A program made the position numbers and the translations under genes. DNA of 64,000 nucleotides from Callipepla californica brunnescens (Eukaryota > Chordata > Aves > Galliformes > Odontophoridae). The notes beneath the pieces were generated by a model that saw nothing but the letters and a program-made list of their open reading frames with translations, had not been told where the DNA came from and ran no database searches. This document shows, piece by piece, positions 1-11,180 of this stretch (position 1 is its first letter; every line of letters starts with the position of its first letter). The stretch spans positions 6,330,423 to 6,394,422 of the forward strand of contig JALIRH010000023.1 of the NCBI GenBank assembly GCA_023055505.1, read 5' to 3'.

Positions 1-2478
1 TATAAGGTTGTCTAAGTATAGGAGAGGTATGCATTAGTTCAACTGGAAGTGACAGTTATGTTAGTGATAGGCATCAGAAAGCTCCTAAATCTTCTGTCAA
101 TCTCCTGCTTTTATTTTTTCCTTCTACTTCTCATGCTGAGCCCTTTGTTCCTTAGTAGATATCCAGAGAATCAGACACAAATATTCTCTCTTTTGCAGCA
201 TGAGCCATTTCATCCTCTTATCCTGGATACCAATTTTGAGGGCTTCTTCTGAGCAACTGTGCAGCAGAGAGCCCTATTATTTGAAGCCTCTCTTGTGCTT
301 AATCTGTAGTATCCAATACAAAGGGGGCTGTTGGATTTTAGAATTGCAGCCATCTCAGAATCGAGACAACTTATGATAGCCAGTTCAGGGAAATGATCTC
401 CAAATGTTTTATTTGAGATTAAACAAAACACTCCTTTTCCAATAATAAATAAATAAATAAATAATAAACCTAACCTTTTAAAAAACACAAACCTTTGTAA
501 GAGTGGAACCATGTAAAATGTTTGTGAGGGAGTTCCTGGTCACTGAAGAGATCCTAGATACTGTCTTTTAAAACAATCTAAGCCTCCTTTCACTTCTTTA
601 CTGCTACTTAGATGATGTCTACAGATGAGATAATCTCAGTTTGCATTAATGCAGCTGATAAGATAACGATATCAGAAATGCTGTCCCACACTACTAAACA
701 AAGAGAGGAAGACCACCCACATGTTATTTCATTGTAATAGATCTAGCAGTTGTAAAGCAACTGGAGTTGTAAAGCAAGTGGGGATGTGGCGGTTTGTTCT
801 GAAGACATTTAATACTGTGTAAAATGTCCAGACATCTACATTCAGATGCTTGATTTTAAGCAACAACAATTCCTACCCTCCTGAAAAATACACTGTTGAG
901 TTTATAGTTCTTGTATAGTGCTTGCCTTTCTTTTTTAGTGGGAACAATCATTCTACAGGTGATTTCTGTGTTACAGGCGAGAGCTTCTGCCTCCCTCCTA
1001 CATCTTGGAAGGCTGAGTAGATGAAACCTCTCATGGATGGTCAGTCTCTGGTAATGTTTTGTAACTCCTTAGACAATGCAATTTGTGTTATATGGGACAA
1101 TATCTTGCCTTGAGGTTTGGTGAAACTTTGAAATATCAACAGTTACCTAAATAAACTGAAATAACTGCTAGTGCTGAAAGAGTTCTTTCACTTCTCCTTT
1201 CTTTGTTGGCATTTCCTTCCTCCCCCCTGACTTAAATCAATTTTCTTGCTGTCTTTCTTTATACAAATTTCAAGATTTCTCCTGTCCTAACATACTCTCA
1301 AAGAAATGACCTCAATGACAGATGTTTGAAAGCTGCCCTCTATATCCATGGTTTCTAGTCTGTAAGAAACCAATGAACAGTTATAGGCATTAAGAAAATA
1401 ATGTATCTCTTGCCCAAGTAACACGCATTGGAAATAATTTAAACTTTTAAAGAAAAACTACAGCTTATCCATGAAGAAAAGAAAGAGAAATAAATTCTGT
1501 GAATAAAAAATTTAGTACCCAAGAATCTTTGCAGATTAAGGAAATGAGGACTGAATTTTAACTCCCTAGATAAAGACACTTTTTGAAAACTTTAGTGAAT
1601 TTACTGTGGAGGAGGATAGTAGTTCTCACAGTTTCTCCTGCTCCTGAGTTAAATTGGAATGCTTAACTCTATCCAGTAACATGTCCTTTACTGCAGTGCT
1701 GATATCTGAAAGGGTATAAACTTCATAACTCTAACGTAAGTATACTTGTACGTACAGATTGGATATGATGTTATTACACTAGCTTTTTTTAAATATTCAC
1801 TTTCTTGATTTGAAATTATCGAAGTTAGAAATTGTTTGTGTAAACGCATACACATTCCCTCTTCCAGTACGTCCCACAGATGAGTAGACCGCAATTGCAA
1901 CTGAACCTCTGGCCAGCAAAAACTAATTGATGCCATCTTGTGGGAAGGAGAGAAAATGCAAAAACAATCAATCCACACTGCCACAACCAGGACAATTATT
2001 CACTATTTCCTTTTCCATCGCTTGTATTTTTCCTACTGCTTCATAAATGTAATATTCTTTTCAAAGTCTACATGTGTGTGTACATGTGTGTGTAAGGACA
2101 CTTTCATATTTTCTCTTTTCAGCGTTCTCCCTGCTCACAAGCCCAGCACACCCTATGTCTCTTGTATGGGGGCCATAAAATGTTAGTGCTCTCCTTTCTG
2201 CATTTCTGTAGACCACCCTGTCTCTGCGAGAATCCTCTCAGCTTACATTCTCTGCAAAGACAGACAAGTGTCACAGCATGGTCTGAAATTGTATGCAGTG
2301 AGGTTAAAGGACATGATAGCACCCATCATAAAGGGGCATGGCCCCTCATCTCTGCTTGGAGCAGAAGGATTCATCTTCTCCCTATCTCCACAGATCCTCT
2401 GAGCAACAGATAAAAGGCTCTGGCGCTGGAAACAAAAGAGTGCCTGGATACAAGTCAGCCCAAGAAGCAGCAAGCATA
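1..2478. other. Intergenic DNA, no gene recognised
   Basis: AT-rich sequence with an (AAAT)n run at about 448-466. Short open frames here show no family resemblance or codon pattern. The part at 2110-2478 is less AT-rich but was not matched to any repeat I know. Confidence 0.7.
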
Positions 2479-2655
2479 TCACAGAATCACAGAATAACAG
2501 AATCACAGAACTGTAGGGGTTGGAAGGGACTTCTAGGGATCATCTAGTCCAACCCTCCTGCCAAAGCAGCCCCCTAGACCATGTTGCACAGGTAGGTGTC
2601 CAGGCAGGTCCTGACCATCTCCAGGGCAGCCTGTGCCAGCGCTCCATCACCCTTA
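2479..2655 (-). mobile_element. CR1 LINE 3' end, reverse orientation
   Basis: Starts with several copies of the CR1 terminal octamer read in reverse (atcacagaa units). It continues with ggttggaagggacttc and the catctagtccaaccctcctgcc motif, then the caggtaggtgtccaggcagg section. This is the reverse complement of the well-known avian CR1 3' untranslated end, truncated after about 180 bp. Confidence 0.9.
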
Positions 2656-2699
2656 CTGTGAATGTTAAGGGGGGAAGATTAAGAAATTATTAAAGTAAC

Positions 2700-5266
2700 A
2701 GGATGTTCTCTTCCATCAACTGTAAGAAACAGTGGAGCAGGGCCAACCAAGGAATCATAACTACCCCCACCAAAAATGAGTGAAGAGTCATAGTAATTGG
2801 GGAGATCTTGCTGGGAGGCACTGAGGCCCCCATTTGCTAACCTCTAACCTCTCCTGAGAGGTTTGCTGTCTTCTGGAGGCACGTGTCAGAGATTTTAAGG
2901 TTCTACCACATCTGACAAAACAAGAAAACTACTACCTGCTTTTTGTCATTCAAGTAGGGCCAAAGGAGACTGTAATGAGGAAATTAAAGAACTTTAAAAG
3001 GGATTTTGGAAAGATGCTGAAAGGATCAGGAGCAAAAATAGTGTTCTTTTTTGACCTTCCAACTGGCAGTGATGAGCCAGAAAGAAGGAGAATATGTCAG
3101 GTAAAATAACTGGCTGAGGGATTGGACTCAGGATCAGGGCTTTAGGTACTGTGATCTTGGGGAGGCCTTTGAGACACTATGTACATGAGCATCAGGTGGA
3201 ATATGCCCAAGGAGATGGGGAAAAAGTGTTCTGGGGAGCAAGATTACCAAAGCTTTGAGCTAGATTCAATGGGGGAAGGAGACAGAGTTCCTTGTGATAG
3301 AGAAGGGCCTGGGAATGCTGTCATTTTAGGAAACTGTGGGGGAAAACCTCTCAATTGTCCAACAGGATCTTATAAGGATTTCTCAAAGAAAATAGCCCAG
3401 CTGAAATCTTTCTGCATTGTTAGAGGTACCTATACACTCTGCTTCCGTAAAGTGCATGTATACCAATGCATGCAGCATGGGAAATAAACAGAAAGAACTA
3501 AAGAACTAGAGATCTGCAGGCACAGGGCCATGATCTCACTGCAATCATGGAGACATCTCACAGGATTAGAATACTGTCACAATGGGCGTGTCTTCTTCAG
3601 GAAAGACAGGCTTGAGAGGCAGGGTGGTGGAGTTGCTATTTATGTGAGAAGGCAACTAGAATGTATCGAGCTCCACCTGGGGGTGAATGCTGAATAAGTG
3701 GAGAGCTTGATGGAAAGAATTAAGGAGTGGGATAACATAGGTAACACTGTTGTGGGTGTGTATTACAGGCCACCTAATCAGGAGGAATACAATGATAAGG
3801 TTTTCTACAAATGGCTGGAAGTAGCCTTGAAATTCCTGGTGCTGGTTCTTATGGGGGACTTTAATCATTCTGATATTTGTTGAGTAAGCAACACAGCCAG
3901 GGACATATGGTCCAGGCAGTTCCTGCAATGCATTGAAGATAACTTTCTGATGCAAGTGGCAGAGGAGCCAATGAGGAGGGGTTTGCCATGTGACCTGTTT
4001 CTCACTAACGAGGAAGGGCTAGTCAGGGATGTGAAGGCTGATGGCAGTTTGGGATGCAGCAGTCATGGGACGGAGGAGTTCAAGACAGTCTGTGGAAGCA
4101 GCAAAGCACTAAGTAAGACTGATATCCTGGATTTCAGGAGAGCCAACTTTGACCTCTTCAAATACCTGCTTGGAAGTATCCCATGGTCTAGGGCATTGTA
4201 ATTTAAGGGGGCCTATGTGATCTGGTTAACAATAGAACCCCACTTGAGATCAAGGTTTTAGGTCTTGGTGCATCCCTAAGAGTAAGAAACTGGGGGAATG
4301 TGTCAGGGAGCCTGTGTGGATGAGCAAGAAATTCATGGATAAACTGTAAGGAAAGAAGAAGGTCCATTACATTTGGAAAAAGTGACTGTCCATCTTCGAA
4401 TAAATGTCGTCAGGATCCGTTGAGAAGCAATGAGGAAGACTAAGGCCCTCTTGGAATTAAATCCTACAAAGGAGGTAAAGGATAAAAAGAAACTTTTTTT
4501 AAGTATGTCAACAATAGAAGACTAAGAAAAACATGAGTCCCCTACCAAATGCTATAGGTGATCTCATAACGAGGGATGTTGAGATGGTGGAGATTCTGAA
4601 TGCCTTCTTTGCTTCAGTCTTTAATGCTAAGACTAGCTTGCAGGAATCCCAGACTCTGCAGGTAAGAGAGAGTCTCAGGAAGGAAGTCTTCCCATTGGTC
4701 AAGGAGGATCTGGTCAGAGAGCAACTGGCCAAAATCAGTGCACACAAATCCATGGGATGAACTCGCATATGCTGAGGGAGCTGGAAGAGTTGATTGCTGA
4801 ACCACTCTCTATCGTCTTTGAAAGATCTTGGTAAATGAGAGATGTGCCTAAGACTGGAGAATAGCCGATGTCACCCTCATCTTCAAGAAGGGCAGTCAGT
4901 CTCAATCTCCATCCCTGGAAAGGTGATGGAACAATTTGTTCTGGATTCCTTTTCACAAGCAATTGAAAGAGAAGAAGGTTATCCAGGAGTAGTCAACATG
5001 GATTCACCAAAGGGAAGTCATGCTTGACCAACCTGCTAGCCTTCTATGGTGTTATCACTGGCTAGGTAGGCTGTCGGAGAGCAGTGGAACTTGACTCCAG
5101 CAAGGTGTTTAACTCTGTCTCTCGCAGCATCCTTGTTATGAAAGTTAGAAACTGTGAAATAGGTGATGGATTATGAGGTGGATTGAGAACTGGATAATTG
5201 GCAAAGCTCAGAAGGCTGTGATAAGCAGCACAGAGTCTGAGGCCTATAACTAGCAGTGTTCCCTAG
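2700..5266 (+). mobile_element. Old long CR1 LINE, 5' part (ORF1 and ORF2 remnants)
   Basis: At 2810-3120 degraded CR1 ORF1 sequence is readable (ggaggcactgaggcccccat; a translated LKNFKRDFGKMLKGSGA region). From about 3600 the ORF2 endonuclease appears, with VGVYYRPPNQEE and LMGDFNH at 3750-3870 and CDLFLTNEEGLVRDV at 3985-4035. The linker before the reverse transcriptase is at 4530-4760, and reverse-transcriptase remnants run from 4840 to 5266. Frames are broken by stops and indels, so it codes for nothing intact. The element resumes at 5705 after a later LTR insertion. The left boundary is approximate. Confidence 0.88.
5262..5266. repeat. Target-site duplication, left copy (cctag)
   Basis: Five bases immediately left of the LTR, repeated at 5700-5704 on the right. 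Removing the LTR and one copy restores the CR1 reading across the junction. Confidence 0.8.
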
Positions 5267-5699
5267 TGTCACGGTGTTATCCGTGACAGTAACCCAAGGG
5301 GGAACCGAGAAGGGAAAAAGAAAGGGAGACGAAAAAAAACTGCCGCGGCCGCCTCAGCAGAGCCGCGCGCTCCAGGGGGTGGAGAAACAGAGGGAATAGA
5401 GGGTCTGTAAAGAAAAACACAACGGCACGATCTGAGAAGGAACGGTAACTTTACTAAATCTAAATAAATTTGAACAATTGAGAGAGAGAGAGACAAAATT
5501 TCCAAACCAGAAAACTGGGAGCTTACTTTACACGTGCTGAACTCCTCACGGCAGCCCCGAACAGCGCGCCACAAAAAGCGCGGGCCTCCCGTCCGGTGCG
5601 GAGCTCCGCCCCTCACCTGCTCCCACAGCATTAACTCCTTCACGGCCTGCATGGTGTTCTGATGTGGAATACCGGCATCAAAACCACAAAACCACAACA
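5267..5699. mobile_element. Solo LTR of an endogenous retrovirus, inserted in CR1
   Basis: 433 bp bounded by TGT...ACA and flanked by the 5-bp direct repeat cctag (5262-5266 and 5700-5704), inserted within CR1 reverse-transcriptase sequence. The first 22 bases form an 8-bp-arm inverted repeat (tgtcacgg / ccgtgaca). An AATAAA occurs near 5463, and the right half is GC-rich, unlike its surroundings. No internal retroviral sequence or second LTR is seen, so this is what remains after LTR-LTR recombination. The family is not named. The transcriptional orientation is not certain, though AATAAA suggests plus. Confidence 0.82.
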
Positions 5700-5704
5700 C
5701 CTAG
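5700..5704. repeat. Target-site duplication, right copy (cctag)
   Basis: Matches 5262-5266. It follows the LTR terminus ccacaaca and precedes resumed CR1 sequence. Confidence 0.8.
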
Positions 5705-6343
5705 GGGTGTTGCTGTGTCCAGTCTTGTTCAGCGTCTTCATCAATGGAATGGATGAAGTGCACTCTCAGCAAGTTTGCTGATGATCCAAAGCTGGCAGGA
5801 GCAGCTGACACACCAGAAGGCTGTGCTAGTGTTCAACAAGTCCTAGACAGGCTGGAGAATTTGGCATGGAAAAACCTGATGAGGTTCAAAAAAAGCAAGT
5901 GTATATTCATGCACATGGGGAGGAATAACAGTATGCTTCAGTACAGGTTAGGGGCTGTAGGAGCTCTGAGAGGGACTGGGGTGTCCTGGTGGACAAGAAA
6001 GCCAATGGTATCCTGGGGTGCATTAAAAAGAGTGAGCAGGTCAAGGGAGGTGATATTCTGCCTCTTCTCTGCCTTGGTGAGGCCACATTTAGACTACTGA
6101 GTCCAGTTATGAGCTCCCTGTTAAAAAAAAAAAAAAAAAAGGATGCCCAAGAAGGAGTCCAGTGTAGGCCCCAAAAATGATAAAAGCCTTGAAGCATCTC
6201 CTGTGTGAAGAAAAGCTGAGCAACCTGGGTCTGCTCAGCGTGGAACAAAAAAGACTGAGGGGTGGTCTAAATAATGTTTGTAAATATCTAAAGGGAAGTG
6301 GGAGGCAAACCTTGCTTCTGAAATGTGTCTGGCCATCCATCAT
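5705..6343 (+). mobile_element. Old long CR1 LINE, 3' part after the LTR insertion
   Basis: Continues the reverse transcriptase directly from the break. It shows the catalytic-core version TLSKFADD at about 5763-5786, then CR1 sequence (SREVIF, ALVRPHLDY) and the EEKLSNLGLLSVEQKRLRGG region to 6290. An A18 tract at about 6123-6140 replaces the usual short A run. The copy fades before the terminal octamer repeats and ends next to a T tract at 6343-6358. Confidence 0.88.
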
Positions 6344-6344
6344 T

Positions 6345-7320
6345 TTTTTTTTTTTTTCCTAGAAGAAGAAATTTCCCACTTCATTTTTATCTCTTACTTT
6401 CAGGATCTTAATACTGAAGGTAGAAGTTGAATAAAGAGAACTTCGTGTGGGTGTAGTATTTACTTTACATTCAACTATCATCACAGAGAATGAAGAAGAC
6501 AATATATTTGTGTGAGGCAATTTTTCAAAATCAGAATCAAAGGTTCAGCCATACTGAATACAATACTACTTATGCCAAAAAGAAGAATCCTACATTCCCA
6601 CGTTTGTAATGGCTGAAAGTAATCATGAAATGATATTTAGTGTAGCAAATAGACAGATGTAAATATATGAATGACTAGGAAAATGAAAACGTTTTCAATT
6701 TTTCATCCTAAACAACATTTCTAGCTTAAAATTAATCAACATTTCATGCAACTATTTAAATCCTTGGCTCACAGTACCTCATTCTGAACCTTTGAATCAT
6801 ACCTTTCAGCTTTTCTCACTAATGTTTGTTTAACCTGCTCCTAAGAACCTCCTGCAGCTGAAACACTACAGCAACACCAGGAAATCTGTTCCAGTTCTTT
6901 ACAATCCTTATTGTTAACCTCTTTATCCCATTGTTTAACTCAAATATTCCCTGCAGCATATGCACTGTTCAGTCTTGACACATAGAAAAGGTTTTCCTTT
7001 TTTAACAAAAGCATTTACAGAGTTAAGGAATTTATATTCCTCTTTATTTTTTCTTTTCCTGAAGCCGTTCCAGCTTCCTCCTAGAACATGTTGTCTAGAC
7101 TTCTGAACATCTTCATAGCTCTCATCCTTATTGATCTACATGTCCCCTGAAGCATGGTGCCAAAATACTCTATCAATGTCCAAATACTTTCTGCACTAGA
7201 CAAAAAAAATATCACCTCGTGTTCTCAGTGTCAGCTCCTTTCTTTTGGATCTGTATACTTTCTGTTTCTTCAGACGTACATCACTAGTCACACAGACTGC
7301 ACTGACAATGACTGTGAATT
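6345..7320. other. Intergenic DNA between two CR1 copies
   Basis: Plain AT-rich spacer. Pyrimidine-rich at about 7010-7070. No gene or repeat recognised. Confidence 0.7.
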
Positions 7321-7958
7321 CAGATCCTGGAGTGCGTTAAAAACAGCATGGTCAGCAGGTTGAGGGAGGTGATCCTCCCCCTCTGCTCTGGTGAGGCCTC
7401 ACCTGGAGTACTGTGTTCAGTTCTGGGCTCCCCTGTGCAAAAAAGACAGAGATCTCCTGGAAAGGGTCCAGCAAGGGCTGCAAAGATGATAAAGGACCTG
7501 GAGCACCTCCCTTTTGACAAAAGGCTGAGAGACCTGGAGCACCTCCCTTTTGACAAAAGGCTGAGAGACCTGGGTTTGTTCAGCCTTGAAAAAAGAAAAC
7601 TCAGAAGGCATCTGATCAATGTCTATAAACATTTCAGGTATGGGAGGCAAAGGGATGAGGCTGGACTCTTCTCCGCAGTGCAGGGCAACAAGATGAGGGG
7701 AAATGCCCACAATCTGGAGCATAGGAAGTTCTGCACAAATGTGTGTTGGAACTTCTTCACAGTCCAGGTGACAGAGCACTGGCACAGGATGCTCAAAGTG
7801 GTTGTGGAGTCTCTCTGAAGATATTCAAGACCCACATGGACACCATCCTGTGCAACCTGGGCTAGGGAGCTGCTTTGGTGGGGAGGTTGGACTCCATGAT
7901 CTCTGGTGGTGCCTTCCAACACCTACAATTCTGTGATACTGTGAATCTGTGATTCTGT
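7321..7958 (+). mobile_element. CR1 LINE 3' end, 5'-truncated
   Basis: Begins in the REVILPL section of ORF2 (gttgagggaggtgatcctcc), passes through the [22 protein letters not shown] region and TEHWHRM, and reaches the 3' end ccttccaacacctac, finishing with degenerate attctgtg octamers at 7927-7958. It contains a 36-bp perfect in-frame tandem duplication (7496-7569). Stops and frame breaks make it inactive. Confidence 0.92.
7496..7569 (+). repeat. 36-bp perfect tandem duplication inside CR1
   Basis: The unit beginning acctggagcacctccctttt is present twice in direct succession, adding twelve codons in frame to the CR1 ORF2 remnant. Other CR1 copies in the window (for example at 54340) have this segment once. 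Confidence 0.85.
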
Positions 7959-7959
7959 T

Positions 7960-10699
7960 CTAAGAATTTGTCTCACATTCTGTATTTATACAGCTGTCAA
8001 TTTCATCCTATAAATATACTTGTAAATTTGAGGGTACAAGTCTTGTATCTGACATTGGAATTTCATCCTGTTTTCTTTTTTTTAAATCAGTTCTCCAGTT
8101 TATCAAGTTTCTTTTGCATTCTTGTACAGTTTCCCTAGATGCTCTATGCTGTCATTCTGCATCATGTATAATTCCTATGACAATGTTCTCTGTAAGCAGA
8201 AAAAACCCACAGTATTTTCAGAAGGTTTTAAAAATATGAAACTACTATATATTTTTTGAAAATGATTCTTTTTTCTCCTGTTTTTTTTCAGGAGCTGAAA
8301 AAAGGTACCCTGAATTTAGAGCAGGTTTCATATACAACATTTACAAAACTTTCTGATTTCTACTCATAATTAACCATTCTTGATAGTAAAAGCAAGTTGG
8401 GACTCTATAAGATTTCCATAGCCTCCCAAAATCGTTTCTTTTCACTGCAAGGTTGCACTCTACTGTTTCTCATAATCTCTGAATTTTTGCCCCATGAGCT
8501 AAAGAAAGGTCAGTAAAAAGGAAAAGGAAATTTCAGGTGTTCAACAAGAACACTTGTAAGAGATCTGTTTCATTACTTCCTCATTTTTGCTATGGCAAGG
8601 TTTAATGTTAGAAAATTCAACACCTATCTTATGCATTGTTAGTCAGTAGTCCATAATCTCCTATAGCCACAAATTACAGGCCTGGTATTATTATTATTTT
8701 CAATAAAAAGTTGTGGCAAATCCAGCCACAGCTTCAGAGGCTCTTAAGTTTGATTTGGTTTTTCATTGTAAAACATGTAATGAATTAAACTCTTATTTGT
8801 TCGTCTGTTTAGTTTAGCATTGTTTGTGGTGGTTTTTTTTTAGGATCATTGTTATCTATCTTAGCTATAATCATAGCACTGTGAGTGGAAAGAAGCTAGG
8901 GTTCAGTGGCTGTGGAATGTTTTCAGTGCAGTCAGCCTACTCAGTCATTGCTTTGTCACTATGTCGTGAACTACAAAGGCTGTTTGATGAGTTGAAATAT
9001 TTATGAGAAGGAAATACCTTGAAGCAGCGTGTAAGTAAACACTTATTTCCTATTACACAGAACTTCCAGTGAAGACAGATTGAATTGGCTCAGTATCTAT
9101 AAGCCGAACAAAACATTCTATTGTTTTATTGAACTCAGGTACATTAAGAAATACAGTAATTATAACAGATAATTTCAGTGACAAAACTGATGGAAAAAGA
9201 ACACTATTTCTTTGATAGCTGTTTTAGGAAATAATGAAAATTATATCAAAATACATGTCCAAATGTTTCTTCATCTGCTTTTCTATTTCTGAAGTGCATC
9301 CAAGAAGAACAGACTATCAAGTGTATTTTGTAGCTTTTTTTCTTTTTGTCGAGTTTTTAAATATCTAATCAGTAAACATACAATTTCATTTCTATATATA
9401 AACATTAATGATAGGAGAATAATAGAGAATAACAGGTGCCATATAGAAATACCTGCTTATCCTGGCACTATGAATCACCACACCAATTTTTTTTGCACAT
9501 TCAGGTTTCAGAAATGAAAACAGTGTATGTTTCATTGTGGCTATCTCAAAGAAAACCAGTGAAAAGCAAGCAGGTCTTTTACAAGAATTATTTCATGATA
9601 CATTCAACTGTTGCTGGTTACTTTTCACAGTATACACAATACACAAAGATTCAGTGTATTCAAAAAGAGTTAAAGATTGAATCTCCTTTTTAATCCTTTA
9701 ACAGGATAAAAAGAGGGAAATCTGACAAGATAATTGATATGAAAATGGAATTGCCTCTCTGAAAGGCTATTTACTTTTGTGGGTCATACATATTTTTAAA
9801 GAAAAAGAGATCTATACATTGTCTGAGAAAAAACAGATGAAGCAGTTCAAGAAATGCCTACCTCGATGAATTACTTCCATAACGGTTTGTAATCACAAAT
9901 AAGATCAGCGATTTCATTGCTCACTCTGTCATACAGAGATATTTTATATTTCTTTCTACACTACCTCCACCTCAATAAATATATATATAAATATATATAT
10001 ATATATTATTATTATTTTTTTTTTTTGAAGAAAGACAGTAACAAGAGATTCAGCAGCACAAACCAGGAACAGATAAGTTCTTACCATGTTCAGGCATAAT
10101 AATGATATGGTTGATATGAGTCACATACCACATATGATTTCAAAGGTAGTGTTTAGTGACTCTGTTTCTTTAAATTCCACCTGCCCATTTCCTCCCTTCT
10201 AAAATTAAAAGCAAAAAAAAAAAAAAAAAAAAAAGTCTTGTGGGTATTTTGGTTCTTGACAGATTTATCTCTTTTCTTTAAACACACTTCAAGTAATTAC
10301 TCCAGCTTATTGGAAGTCTTCTCTCTGGGAAAAATACACACCTAGTGAATCATTAAAGACAGGAATCTACTATTTTCCTCCAAAAGAAGGAGGGCTTTTT
10401 TTTTTTTTTCCTGTTCACACTTCTGGTTTTGCTGCAGTCACTGTAACCAAGGTTTCTTATCTGGATATCTGGAAGTATCTACACAGAGACACTACTTTTC
10501 ATGAGACATGGCTAACAGTTCTTTGTCTAAGTACATGCAGTTACCTTGGTCATTTGTATTAATTATGGTTGGGTAGCATGCTTCTGCATAAAGTAATAAG
10601 GTTCAAAACAAGTGGGTGTTGTCTGAAACAGTACATCCAGCAGAAAATTCACCCAACTGGAGTCATGGAGTCCACTGAATATTTTAATATCTTTTCTTG
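7960..10699. other. Intergenic AT-rich DNA
   Basis: No gene recognised. Holds an (AT)n/T-tract microsatellite at 9977-10026, an A tract at about 10214-10234 and a T tract at 10398-10410. Confidence 0.7.
9977..10026. repeat. (AT)n / (ATT)n / T-tract microsatellite
   Basis: Alternating at dinucleotides run into three att units and then a T tract; a compound simple repeat. Confidence 0.9.
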
Positions 10700-11180
10700 G
10701 TGTACTGGGTTAGCCTCAACCAGCCCCCAAGCACCCACACTCTTCTTCCCTTACTTGATAGAATGGGGATAGAATATGGAGAACAAGAGCAAATAAGCTT
10801 GTAGATCAAGATGAAGGTTATTTAATAGGTGAAAGAAAAAAAACCAAAAACTCATGGAAAGACAATCAATTATTATCCCCCAAAGCAGCTTGATACTCAG
10901 CCACTCTCCAAGCAACCTTAGAAGCTGAAACTGCTCCCATCCTTAGTGTACCTTCAGCTTTCATTGGTGAGCACAGCGATGTATGGCATGGGACATCCCT
11001 TTGGAATGTTCAGTTCAATTCTCCCATGTCTCCTCAGCCTCCTTATTGAGGGACTCAAGGGTAGGAGAGGTCAGAGGGGGGAAAAGAGACAGTTGTGATG
11101 CTGTGCAAGCACTGTTCAACAACACACAAACACTGGTGTGTTACCAACTCTGTTTTAACCACAAACTCAAAATGCCTGAT
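10700..11180 (+). mobile_element. Degraded avian ERV-type LTR fragment
   Basis: Contains the series of motifs I know from bird ERVL-like LTRs: a Pro/Ser-rich start, a ggttatttaatag segment at about 10815, then catgggacatccctttgg at 10988 and gtgcaagcactgttcaacaa at 11102. No clear terminal TG...CA or target duplication remains. No internal retroviral sequence adjoins it. The family name is not assigned. Confidence 0.65.

Noticed and set aside
2110..2480. Possible LTR or gene fragment between 2.1 and 2.5 kb
   Set aside because: Several overlapping short frames but no recognisable domain, terminal motif or target duplication; left as unassigned spacer.
3698..3883. Endonuclease-like short ORF taken as a host gene
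   Set aside because: VGVYYRPPNQEE and LMGDFNH are CR1 ORF2 endonuclease motifs, continuous with further CR1 ORF2 sequence downstream, so it is a retrotransposon remnant.
5269..5700. 143-codon minus-strand frame filling the LTR
   Set aside because: Coincides exactly with the GC-rich solo LTR; LTRs are noncoding and the translation resembles no protein I know.
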